DNA of 5,964 nt from Pseudomonadota bacterium. GTDB lineage: Bacteria > Pseudomonadota > Gammaproteobacteria > Pseudomonadales > Oleiphilaceae. This document shows positions 1-5,964 of the stretch, one piece after another. Location: NCBI GenBank assembly GCA_023430625.1, contig JAEZAA010000140.1:1-5964 (forward strand). Reading direction: 5' to 3'. Numbering within the stretch: position 1 is the first letter of the stretch; every line of letters begins with the position of its first letter. Position numbers and translations under genes: made by a program. A model generated the notes under the pieces. It was not told the DNA's origin and searched no databases. It saw only the letters and a list, made by a program, of their open reading frames with translations.

Positions 1-1
1 G

Positions 2-1027
2 GAAGCGGCTGTGCGCCGGCGCATGGTGGCGGCGGTGGATGTGGGCGTGCTGTTGTCCGGCGGGGTGGATTCGAGCCTGTTGGTCGGGCTGATGAAGCAG
101 GAAGGCGCGGACAACCTGAAGACCTACTCGGTAGGGTTCGAGACGGTCGGGGAGGAGAAGGGCGATGAGTTCGTCTATTCGGATCTGATCGCCAATCATT
201 ACGGCACCCAGCACCACCAGATCGCCATCGACTCGCGCGAGCTGCGAGAGGTTCTGCCGCAAGCCATCGGCGCCATGGCCGAGCCCATGGTAAGCCATGA
301 TTGCGTGGCCTTTTACCTGCTGTCCCGCGAGGTGTCCAAGACCTGCAAGGTGGTGCAAAGCGGGCAGGGGGCGGACGAGGTGTTCGGCGGTTATCACTGG
401 TATCCGCCGCTGCAGGATTCCCGCGCGCCGCTGGCGGATTACCGCCGTCTGTTCTTCGATCGCACGCAAGACGAATACCGCCAGTTGGTAGACCCGCGCT
501 TTGCCGGGGGGGACCACAGCGAGGCCTATGTGCGCGATTATTTCGCGAAGCTGGGCAATATCCCGGCGGTGGACAAGGCGCTGGCCATCGACAGCCATGT
601 GATGCTGGTGGACGACCCGGTCAAGCGGGTGGACAACATGACCATGGCCTGGGGCCTGGAGGCGCGGGTGCCGTTTCTGGATCACGACCTGGTGCGGCTG
701 GCCGAGCGTATTCCCGCCCGCCACAAGGTGGGCGCGGGCGGCAAGCACATCCTCAAGGAAGTGGCGCGGGACGTGATTCCGGCCGCGGTGATCGACCGGC
801 CCAAGGGCTATTTCCCGGTGCCGGCGCTGAAGTACCTGCGCGGCGATTTTCTGGCCTGGGTACGGGACGCCCTGACGTCTGACCGGGCCCAGCAGCGCAA
901 GCTGTTCCAGCCGGCGTACGTGGAGACGCTGCTGGCCGATCCCGAGGCGCACATCACGCCCCTGAACGGTTCCAAGCTGTGGCAGTTGGGGTTGCTGGAG
1001 CTGTGGTTGCAAAACCACGGCATTTAA
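2..1027 (+). CDS. asnO: N-acetylglutaminylglutamine amidotransferase (AsnO, asparagine synthetase B-like), 3' part
   Basis: This is the C-terminal 341 residues of a class II glutamine-dependent amidotransferase. The 5' end lies outside the window: the frame is open to the left edge, and family members are about 590 residues, so roughly 250 residues, including the Ntn glutaminase domain with its Cys nucleophile, are missing. The GTG at 11 is therefore not the start. Counting residues from that GTG, the synthetase domain shows the PP-loop SGGVDSS (16-22), which binds ATP, then SGQGADEVFGGY (117-128) and GLEARVPFLDHDLV (215-228), all asparagine synthetase hallmarks. KGYFPVP (265-271) stands where ordinary AsnB proteins usually have a KxGFxxP-type motif. 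Assignment to the NAGGN branch rather than plain AsnB rests mainly on the next gene, ngg. In that pathway the enzyme amidates the C-terminal carboxylate of N-acetylglutaminylglutamine, using glutamine and ATP in the cytoplasm. The gene is the first visible member of the operon. Confidence 0.93.
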   Translation, partial: EAAVRRRMVAAVDVGVLLSGGVDSSLLVGLMKQEGADNLKTYSVGFETVGEEKGDEFVYSDLIANHYGTQHHQIAIDSRELREVLPQAIGAMAEPMVSHDCVAFYLLSREVSKTCKVVQSGQGADEVFGGYHWYPPLQDSRAPLADYRRLFFDRTQDEYRQLVDPRFAGGDHSEAYVRDYFAKLGNIPAVDKALAIDSHVMLVDDPVKRVDNMTMAWGLEARVPFLDHDLVRLAERIPARHKVGAGGKHILKEVARDVIPAAVIDRPKGYFPVPALKYLRGDFLAWVRDALTSDRAQQRKLFQPAYVETLLADPEAHITPLNGSKLWQLGLLELWLQNHGI

Positions 1028-1039
1028 GGCGAGAAAAGC

Positions 1040-1055
1040 CATCTGGCGACAGATG
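1040..1055 (+). other. Short hairpin with GNRA-type loop between asnO and ngg
   Basis: A perfect 6-base inverted repeat (CATCTG / CAGATG) flanks the loop GCGA, which fits the stable GNRA tetraloop pattern. It starts 12 bases after the asnO stop and ends 39 bases before the ngg ATG. No T-run follows, so it is not a typical intrinsic terminator. It could mark an mRNA processing or stability point within the operon, but a stem this short can arise by chance. Confidence 0.35.
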
Positions 1056-1082
1056 CAAGATATCCAACAAGGTATCCAATCC

Positions 1083-1088
1083 GGAGAG
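1083..1088 (+). promoter_or_regulatory. Ribosome binding site of ngg (decides the start)
   Basis: GGAGAG lies 6 bases before the ATG at 1095. The alternative in-frame ATG at 1053 has no comparable purine-rich site and falls inside the right arm of the 1040-1055 hairpin, so 1095 is preferred. Confidence 0.75.
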
Positions 1089-1094
1089 ACATCG

Positions 1095-2855
1095 ATGTCA
1101 GACCGCCCTGGGCTGCTTGAACAACGTTTGCAGAAACACCTGTCACCCAGCTATGAAAGCCTCAAGTCCAAGCAGGAGCGCCTGGGCGAGGGAAAACTGG
1201 TGGAGAATGCCACGGTCGATTGCGGCTGGGGCCGCCTGATCATGGGCCAGACCTTTCGCTCCGCCAAGGACATTGCCGAGGCATTGCTGCATGAAGCCGG
1301 GGGCCGGCGCGATATCGCGCTCTATGTGCGGGACCCCCACATCGTGTTGTCCTATGCGCCCCAGAGCCTGTTTCTGGATCCATCCGACACCTATCGCTTG
1401 TGGTTCAATGCCTACCGCGCCGCCCACGGCACGCCGCGGGGCTTTCTCGTGCGCCGCATCCAGACCCTGCAGGACGCGCACGCGGTCAACGGGATCTACA
1501 TCAAGCGCGGCATGGTGCCCACCGACATCGACCTGATCTATCAGGAGCGCCACGCCCGCACCCACACCTTTCTGGTGGCGGAGGACTGCGAGAGCGGGGA
1601 GATCATCGGCACGGTGATGGGCATCAACCATCTGGAAGCCTTCAACGATCCCGAGCACGGCTCCAGCCTCTGGTGCCTGGCGGTGGATCCCCAGGCCCGT
1701 TATGCCGGGGTGGGCGAGGCGCTGGTGCGGCGCCTGGCGGAGTACTTCCAGACCCGGGGGCTGGCCTACATGGATCTGTCGGTGCTGCATGACAACCGGG
1801 GCGCCATCAGCCTCTATCAGAAGCTCGGCTTTCAGCGCATCCAGACCTTCGCCATCAAGAACAAGAATGCCTTCAACGCGCCCCTGTTCCTGGGGCCGCG
1901 GCTGGTGGAGGATCTCAACCCCTACGCCCGCATCATCGTCAAGGAAGCCCAGGTCCGGGGCATCATGGTCAAGGTGCTGGATGCGGAGGAAGGTTATTTC
2001 GAGCTGAGTTCCGGCGCGCGCAGCGTGATCTGCCGGGAATCCCTCTCGGAGCTGACTTCGGCCATCGCCATGAGCCGCTGCCAGAACAAGCATGTGACCC
2101 ACAAGCTGCTTGCCGGTGGCGGCCTGCGCACGCCGGCCAATCGCCTGGTGGATGGCAGCGCCGCCGATAGCGAGTTTCTGGCCCGCCATGGCGCGGTGGT
2201 GGTCAAGCCCGATAACGGCGAGCAGGGCGAGGGCGTCACCGTCAATGTGCGCAGCGAGGCCGAGCTTACGCGGGCCATCGAACGGGCCAAGGCCTGCGGC
2301 GGACGGGTGCTGCTTGAGTCGTTTCATGCGGGCAAGGATCTGCGCATTGTGGTGATCGGCTACGAGGTCGTGGCGGCCGCCATTCGCAAGCCGGCCGAGG
2401 TGGTGGGCGATGGGGTGCATGACCTGCGCACCCTGATCGAGAAGCAAAGCCGGCGCCGCGCCGCCGCCACCGGGGGCGAGAGTAAGATCAGCCTCGACGA
2501 TGAAACCCGCACTTGCATCGAGGAAGCTGGCCTGACGCTGGAGTCCGTGTTGCCCGTGGGCCAGGTGCTGCCAGTGAAAAAAGCCGCCAACCTGCACAAG
2601 GGCGGCACCATCCATGACGTGACCGATGAGCTGCATCCCCTGCTGCGGGAGGCGGCGGTGACGGCGGCAACCTTGCTGCAGATTCCGGTGGTGGGGATGG
2701 ACTTCATCGTGCCCGATCCCACCCAGGATGAGTACGTCATCATCGAAGCCAACGAGCGGCCGGGGCTGGCCAATCACGAGCCGCGCCCGACCGCGCAGAA
2801 GTTCGTCGATCTGCTGTTTCCGCATACCCTGAATGCGCTGCAGGCCAAGGAGTAA
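1095..2855 (+). CDS. ngg: N-acetylglutaminylglutamine synthetase (GNAT + ATP-grasp fusion)
   Basis: This 586-residue protein makes the dipeptide N-acetyl-glutaminylglutamine from two glutamines, acetyl-CoA and ATP. An N-terminal segment (about 1-130) has no motif I recognise. A GNAT acetyltransferase domain follows (about 134-250), with the acetyl-CoA pyrophosphate loop in QARYAGVGEAL (200-210) and the GNAT tail DNRGAISLYQKLGFQ (234-248). The C-terminal half is an ATP-grasp ligase: VVVKPDNGEQGEGV (368-381) carries the ATP-binding Lys and glycine-rich loop, LLESFHAGKDLRIVVI (406-421) follows, and GMDFIVPD (534-541) plus YVIIEANERPGL (547-558) supply the acidic and Asn Mg-ATP ligands. This last part resembles cyanophycin synthetase and glutathione-synthetase-like ligases. 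The domain order and length match the known Ngg family. The gene begins 67 bases after asnO, and the two enzymes act in successive steps. The start at 1095 has a good ribosome site; an upstream ATG at 1053 would add 14 unremarkable residues. Confidence 0.95.
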   Translation: MSDRPGLLEQRLQKHLSPSYESLKSKQERLGEGKLVENATVDCGWGRLIMGQTFRSAKDIAEALLHEAGGRRDIALYVRDPHIVLSYAPQSLFLDPSDTYRLWFNAYRAAHGTPRGFLVRRIQTLQDAHAVNGIYIKRGMVPTDIDLIYQERHARTHTFLVAEDCESGEIIGTVMGINHLEAFNDPEHGSSLWCLAVDPQARYAGVGEALVRRLAEYFQTRGLAYMDLSVLHDNRGAISLYQKLGFQRIQTFAIKNKNAFNAPLFLGPRLVEDLNPYARIIVKEAQVRGIMVKVLDAEEGYFELSSGARSVICRESLSELTSAIAMSRCQNKHVTHKLLAGGGLRTPANRLVDGSAADSEFLARHGAVVVKPDNGEQGEGVTVNVRSEAELTRAIERAKACGGRVLLESFHAGKDLRIVVIGYEVVAAAIRKPAEVVGDGVHDLRTLIEKQSRRRAAATGGESKISLDDETRTCIEEAGLTLESVLPVGQVLPVKKAANLHKGGTIHDVTDELHPLLREAAVTAATLLQIPVVGMDFIVPDPTQDEYVIIEANERPGLANHEPRPTAQKFVDLLFPHTLNALQAKE

Positions 2856-2893
2856 CCCAAATATGCATGTACCGGTTATACAGGTAACAACAC

Positions 2894-2899
2894 AAGGAG
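2894..2899 (+). promoter_or_regulatory. Ribosome binding site supporting a GTG start
   Basis: AAGGAG sits 6 bases before the GTG at 2906 in the 50-base gap after ngg. It fixes the GTG as the start of the first peptidase, and the two paralogues then align from their first residues without a gap. Confidence 0.75.
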
Positions 2900-2905
2900 C
2901 CTTTC

Positions 2906-4102
2906 GTGACGGCACCCATTGAGATCGACCAGGCCTACCTGCGGGACACCCTGCTGCACCTGCTGGCAATCCCCAGCCCTTGTGGCTTTACCGACGAGAT
3001 CGTGCATTACGTGGGGCGCTGCCTGAACGAGCTCGACGTGCCCTATGACCTGACCCGGCGCGGGACGATTCGCGCCACCTTGCAGGGCAAGGAAGACAGC
3101 CCGGACCGGGCGGTGGTGAGCCACCTGGACACCATCGGTGCCATGGTCCGGCGCATTAAGTCCGACGGCCGGATTCTGGTGTCGCCCATCGGGCGCTGGT
3201 CCAGCCGTTTTGCCGAGGGTGTGCGGGTCACTCTGTTTTCAGATAATGGGGTGTTCCGGGGCACCCTGCTGCCTGATGTGCGCTGGGGTTGCAGCGGCGA
3301 CCAGGGCGTCGACCAGCCGGTCTCCTCCTGGGACACGGTGTTCCTGCGCCTGGACGCGCCGGCGTTCTCCGAGCAGGAGGTGCGCGATCTAGGAATCGAC
3401 GTGGGCAACTACATCGCCCTGGAGCCTCAGCCTGAGTTTCTCGACAACGGCTTTCTGGTGTCCCGCCACCTGGATAACAAGGCCGGCACCGCGACGGTGC
3501 TGGCGGCGATCAAATGGCTGCGCGAACATCAGGTGGAACTGCCCCTGAGCTGTCACCCCTTGTTTACTATCACGGAGATCGCCGGCACCGGCAGCGCCGG
3601 TGCCCTGTTTCCCGATGTCAGTGAACTGGTGACGGTGGATTTTGCCTCGCTGCACAGTTTCACCCGGGAGGCGGTCATGGGCGTGACCCTGGCCCTGCAG
3701 GATGCCAGCGGACCGTTCGATTACCACCTGACCCACCACTTGCTGCGCCTGTGCCGGGAACAAACCATCCCGGTGCATACCACGCTGCTGAATGCCCATC
3801 ACAATGATTCCTCCGCCGCCATTGTCGCCGGTCATGACGTGCGCACGGCGGTGATTACCTGCGGCGGGCATGCCGCCCACAGCATCGAGCGGGTCCACAT
3901 GGAGAGCCTCTGCAACGTGGCGCGCCTGCTGGTGAATTACCTGCGAAGCAAGCCCGTGTTCCATCGTGACCCGCAGGTGATGACCACGCTGGATGCCTTT
4001 CCCCATCAGGTCGATGCCGGCCGCATGCCCCATAACGATACCCAGTTGCCGCGTCCCGACAAGCTGTTCACCGAAAATGGTGGTGACGGAGGGGATGCAT
4101 GA
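2906..4102 (+). CDS. M42-family metallopeptidase of the NAGGN cluster, copy A (divergent active site)
   Basis: This 398-residue cytoplasmic protein belongs to the M42 (TET-type glutamyl aminopeptidase / cellulase M-like) family and sits where NAGGN clusters carry their associated peptidase. It aligns without gaps to the next gene over residues 1-350, at about half identity by eye; RRGT (51-54), HLDTIGAM (73-80), WSSRFAEG (98-105) and RHLDxKAG (187-194) are nearly invariant. Retained M42 residues are H73, D75, D190, E224 (the expected catalytic base), D245 and H325. The second Glu of the usual EE pair is Ile225 (codon ATC at 3578-3580), so one expected metal ligand is missing. Three further segments differ from copy B: 124-132, 246-256 and 292-301. 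New histidines appear at 298, 299 and 322. A C-terminal tail of about 48 residues is absent from copy B. The start is GTG. The frame is intact, so this is not an obvious pseudogene. Whether it is active, altered in specificity or a structural partner cannot be settled here. Confidence 0.88.
   Translation: MTAPIEIDQAYLRDTLLHLLAIPSPCGFTDEIVHYVGRCLNELDVPYDLTRRGTIRATLQGKEDSPDRAVVSHLDTIGAMVRRIKSDGRILVSPIGRWSSRFAEGVRVTLFSDNGVFRGTLLPDVRWGCSGDQGVDQPVSSWDTVFLRLDAPAFSEQEVRDLGIDVGNYIALEPQPEFLDNGFLVSRHLDNKAGTATVLAAIKWLREHQVELPLSCHPLFTITEIAGTGSAGALFPDVSELVTVDFASLHSFTREAVMGVTLALQDASGPFDYHLTHHLLRLCREQTIPVHTTLLNAHHNDSSAAIVAGHDVRTAVITCGGHAAHSIERVHMESLCNVARLLVNYLRSKPVFHRDPQVMTTLDAFPHQVDAGRMPHNDTQLPRPDKLFTENGGDGGDA
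4088..4094 (+). promoter_or_regulatory. Ribosome binding site of the second peptidase
   Basis: GGAGGGG lies inside the end of copy A, 4 bases before the ATG at 4099. Together with the ATGA overlap it points to translational coupling of the two peptidases. Confidence 0.7.
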
Positions 4103-5214
4103 GCGCGGCGCCGGCCATCGACACCCAGTATCTCCTGCAGCAGTTGGCGGCCATGCTGGCCATTCCCAGCCCGTCAGGCTTCACCGACGAGGTGGTGCAC
4201 TACGTGGCGGAGGAGCTGGCACGGCTGGGCATCGAAGTGCACATCACCCGCCGGGGTACGGTCGTGGGCCATATGGCAGGCCAGAACGCCAGGCCGGCAC
4301 GGGCCGTGGCCAATCACCTGGATACCATCGGCGCCATGGTCAAGGCGATCAAGCCCAACGGGCGCCTGCAGCTGACGCCGCTGGGAACCTGGTCGAGCCG
4401 CTTCGCCGAGGGCGGCAAGGTGACGGTCTTTACCCGCAATGGCGCGTATCGGGGGCAGGTGCTGCCGATTTTGGCCTCGGGCCATGCCTTCAATGAGCGG
4501 GTCGATCTGCTGGAAATCAGTTGGGACGCGGTCGAGCTGCGGCTCAACGAGGATGTCTTCACGGCGGAAGAGACCGAGGCGCTGGGTATCCGGCCTGGTG
4601 ACACGGTGGCCTTCGATCCGGATCCTGAATTCTGCGCCAACGGCTATCTGCTGTCCCGCCACCTGGACGACAAGGCGGGCGCGGCGGCCTTGCTGGCGGC
4701 GCTCAAATACCTGCGGGATCAGGCCATCACGCCATCTCAGGACCTCTACGCGCTGTTCACGGTGACGGAAGAGGTGGGCACCGGGGCCTCCAGCTCGCTG
4801 CCGCCGGAGGTCGAGGAGCTGGTTGGGATCGACATTGGCCCCGTCGCCGCGGGTCAGAATGCCCGGGAAAAAGGCGTCACGCTCTGCGCGCTGGACACCA
4901 GCGGCCCGTTCGACCGCCACCTGACCCGGCATTTGCGCGAGCTGTGCCGGCGCGATGGCATCGCCCACCAGATGGATGTGTACCGCTACTACTACAGCGA
5001 CGCCAATGCTGCCCTGATGGCGGGGCATGACGTGCGGGATGCGCTGATCACGTTCGGCACGGACGCCACCCATGGCTATGAACGCACTCACTTGGACAGC
5101 CTGGAAAGCGTGGCCCGTCTGGTGGTGTCCTATGCCCAGTCGCCGCCCGTGGACGTTGCGGAACCGCCAGGCCCGGTCACGACAGTGGATGTTTCACAGG
5201 CGCAAAGGGTGTAA
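4099..5214 (+). CDS. M42-family metallopeptidase of the NAGGN cluster, copy B (complete active site)
   Basis: This 371-residue paralogue of the preceding gene overlaps its stop codon by 4 bases (ATGA). It keeps the full M42 set: H73 and D75 in HLDTIG, bridging D190 in RHLDDKAG, catalytic E224 and metal ligand E225 in TVTEEVGTG, D245 in GIDIGP, and H325 in DATHGYERTH. It should therefore be a two-metal aminopeptidase that assembles in the cytoplasm as large TET-like oligomers, as other M42 enzymes do. Its substrate is unknown. In this context it may hydrolyse NAGGN or related glutamine peptides, for example when osmolarity falls, but that is inference. It ends with a short Pro/Val-rich tail after residue 348 and lacks the longer C-terminal extension of copy A. 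No signal peptide or membrane segment is visible. The strong ribosome site and stop/start overlap suggest it is made together with copy A. Confidence 0.9.
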   Translation: MSAAPAIDTQYLLQQLAAMLAIPSPSGFTDEVVHYVAEELARLGIEVHITRRGTVVGHMAGQNARPARAVANHLDTIGAMVKAIKPNGRLQLTPLGTWSSRFAEGGKVTVFTRNGAYRGQVLPILASGHAFNERVDLLEISWDAVELRLNEDVFTAEETEALGIRPGDTVAFDPDPEFCANGYLLSRHLDDKAGAAALLAALKYLRDQAITPSQDLYALFTVTEEVGTGASSSLPPEVEELVGIDIGPVAAGQNAREKGVTLCALDTSGPFDRHLTRHLRELCRRDGIAHQMDVYRYYYSDANAALMAGHDVRDALITFGTDATHGYERTHLDSLESVARLVVSYAQSPPVDVAEPPGPVTTVDVSQAQRV

Positions 5215-5230
5215 CCTTCCAGCTTCAGTC

Positions 5231-5234
5231 GAGG
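5231..5234 (+). promoter_or_regulatory. Possible ribosome binding site of the MarR gene
   Basis: GAGG stands 7 bases before a TTG at 5242. The rival ATG at 5263 has only a weak GGA about 11 bases upstream. This favours TTG slightly but does not settle it. Confidence 0.4.
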
Positions 5235-5241
5235 TTCATTT

Positions 5242-5754
5242 TTGTTTTGGAATACCGATCTCATGCGCAAATTTGAAGAAGTACTGGTCGCTCTGCGCCG
5301 GGTGATTCGCGCCACCGACCTGCATTCGCGCCAGCTCAGCAAGACCGTGGGCCTGACCGCGCCGCAATTGCTGATCATGCAGACCATCCGCGATCTGGGT
5401 CAGGTCAAGATCAGCACCATCGCGCGGCGGGTCAGCCTGAGTCAGGCCACCGTCACCACCATTCTCGACCGGCTCGAGAGCCGGGGCCTGGTCTATCGCG
5501 AACGTAACGAAACCGACAAGCGTAAGGTGCATGCCCACCTCACCGCCAGCGGCGCCGAGCTGCTGGAGCAGGCTCCCATGACCCTGCAGTCGGAATTCAC
5601 CACCCGCTTTGAAGCTCTGCCGGAATGGGAGCAATCCATGATCGTCGCCTCCTTGCAGCGGGTCGCCGAGATGATGGACGCCCAGGATATCGATGCTTCG
5701 CCGGTGCTGGATGTGGGGGCCATCGACCGCGCCGACGAATCGACCCGACATTGA
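5242..5754 (+). CDS. MarR-family transcriptional regulator
   Basis: This 170-residue protein (163 if it starts at the ATG at 5263) has the MarR layout. An N-terminal dimerisation helix spans about 9-30. The winged helix-turn-helix follows: QLLIMQTIRDLG (42-53), KISTIARRVSLSQATVTTIL (56-75) with the recognition helix near 66-80, and the wing ERNETDKRKVHAHLT (87-101) with the family's Asp-x-Arg signature. Long C-terminal helices (about 103-148) complete the dimer interface. MarR proteins bind palindromic operators as dimers, usually as repressors released by a ligand. It begins 27 bases after copy B on the same strand, so it is probably the last gene of the NAGGN operon and may regulate it. From memory, a regulator of this type also neighbours the NAGGN genes of Pseudomonas aeruginosa. 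The operon promoter is outside the window, so no operator can be examined. The start codon is uncertain. Confidence 0.9.
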   Translation: MFWNTDLMRKFEEVLVALRRVIRATDLHSRQLSKTVGLTAPQLLIMQTIRDLGQVKISTIARRVSLSQATVTTILDRLESRGLVYRERNETDKRKVHAHLTASGAELLEQAPMTLQSEFTTRFEALPEWEQSMIVASLQRVAEMMDAQDIDASPVLDVGAIDRADESTRH

Positions 5755-5785
5755 TGCCCGCGCTATATCCGATTGACTCCTCTGA

Positions 5786-5964
5786 ATGAGTAACTGGTTT
5801 CTCTACCTCATCCGTTTCGGGACGGGCGAGCTCTACACCGGCATCACCACCGATGTGGCGCGGCGCCTGGACGAGCATCGGGCCGGCGCGCCCAAGGGCG
5901 CCAAATGCCTGCGCGGCAAGGGGCCGCTTGAGCTGGTGTTTCAGCAGCAGGTGGGCGCGCGCTC
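5786..5964 (+). CDS. GIY-YIG endonuclease-domain protein (YhbQ/UPF0213-like), 5' part
   Basis: The first 59 codons of a gene run off the right edge. The translation begins MSNWFLYLIRFGTGELYTGI and continues with TTDVARRLDEHRAG, then KGAKCLRGKGPLELVF. This is the single-domain GIY-YIG pattern: YLI and YTG correspond to the two halves of the signature, the Arg of ARRLDEH is the expected catalytic Arg, and the KGA-RGKGPLELV stretch is typical of the small (about 80-100 residue) YhbQ/UPF0213 proteins. Their role is poorly defined, with a nuclease role in DNA repair suggested. The expected catalytic Glu lies beyond the window. No clear ribosome site precedes the ATG at 5786. The gene starts 31 bases after the MarR stop on the same strand, so it may be read through from the operon, but nothing links it functionally to NAGGN. 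Confidence 0.85.
   Translation, partial: MSNWFLYLIRFGTGELYTGITTDVARRLDEHRAGAPKGAKCLRGKGPLELVFQQQVGAR

Noticed and set aside
506..512. Run of seven G in asnO, a possible frameshift or slippage site.
   Set aside because: The frame and protein similarity continue on both sides, so there is no sign of an error or programmed shift.
2856..2905. Possible promoter in the AT-richer gap before the first peptidase, with TATACA at 2877-2882 and small inverted repeats (TACC/GGTA, GTTA/TAAC).
   Set aside because: No -35-like box stands at a suitable distance upstream, and 4-base repeats are expected by chance.
1143..2969. A 608-codon open frame on the minus strand covering nearly all of ngg.
   Set aside because: Its product shows no recognisable domain and is rich in His, Gln, Gly and Ala, as expected from the complement of a GC-rich coding strand. 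The + strand frame has clear GNAT and ATP-grasp motifs throughout.
2906..4102. Calling the first peptidase a pseudogene.
   Set aside because: The reading frame is full length with a good ribosome site, no gaps against its paralogue, and most conserved residues intact; only one expected metal ligand and some pocket segments differ.
4174..5091. A 305-codon open frame on the minus strand opposite the second peptidase.
   Set aside because: It is the same shadow effect: no family motif, and the + strand frame carries every M42 active-site residue. A similar 214-codon frame lies opposite the first peptidase at 3389-4033.
5755..5785. Search for a terminator between the MarR gene and the GIY-YIG gene, plus an 11-codon frame starting at 5754.
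   Set aside because: There is no stem with a T-run, and the 11-codon frame has no ribosome site or recognisable content.
1..5964. CRISPR arrays, tRNA or rRNA genes, insertion sequences and attachment sites.
   Set aside because: No regular repeat-spacer pattern, tRNA-like fold, transposase frame or flanking repeats could be seen. The only large repetition is the protein-level similarity of the two peptidases.

Overview
The window is GC-rich (a little over 60% by eye) and all supported genes lie on the + strand. Gene content and codon use suggest a proteobacterium, most likely a salt-tolerant gammaproteobacterium; the sequence does not fix the genus. Most of the window is the gene cluster for the osmoprotectant N-acetylglutaminylglutamine amide (NAGGN), a dipeptide compatible solute made when cells face high osmolarity.

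Layout: (1) 2-1027, the 3' part of the asparagine-synthetase-like amidotransferase asnO, cut by the left edge; (2) 1095-2855, ngg, a GNAT plus ATP-grasp fusion that builds the acetylated dipeptide; (3) 2906-4102 and 4099-5214, two tandem, collinear M42-family metallopeptidases joined by a 4-base ATGA stop/start overlap; (4) 5242-5754, a MarR-family regulator; (5) 5786 to the right edge, the start of a GIY-YIG endonuclease-domain protein. Gaps are short (67, 50, -4, 27 and 31 bases). No convincing terminator or promoter is visible, so the first five genes look like one operon. The GIY-YIG gene may be only a neighbour.

How the genes work together: Ngg joins two glutamines and acetylates the product, and AsnO amidates the C-terminus. 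The M42 peptidases probably act on turnover or processing of the dipeptide, a role that is not well established for the family. The MarR protein is a candidate local regulator.

The main oddity is the peptidase pair. The downstream copy has the full expected M42 metal/catalytic set (H73, D75, D190, E224, E225, D245, H325). The upstream copy has Ile at 225 and is rewritten at several other conserved pocket segments, yet its reading frame is intact. It looks like a neofunctionalised or structural partner subunit rather than a simple duplicate.
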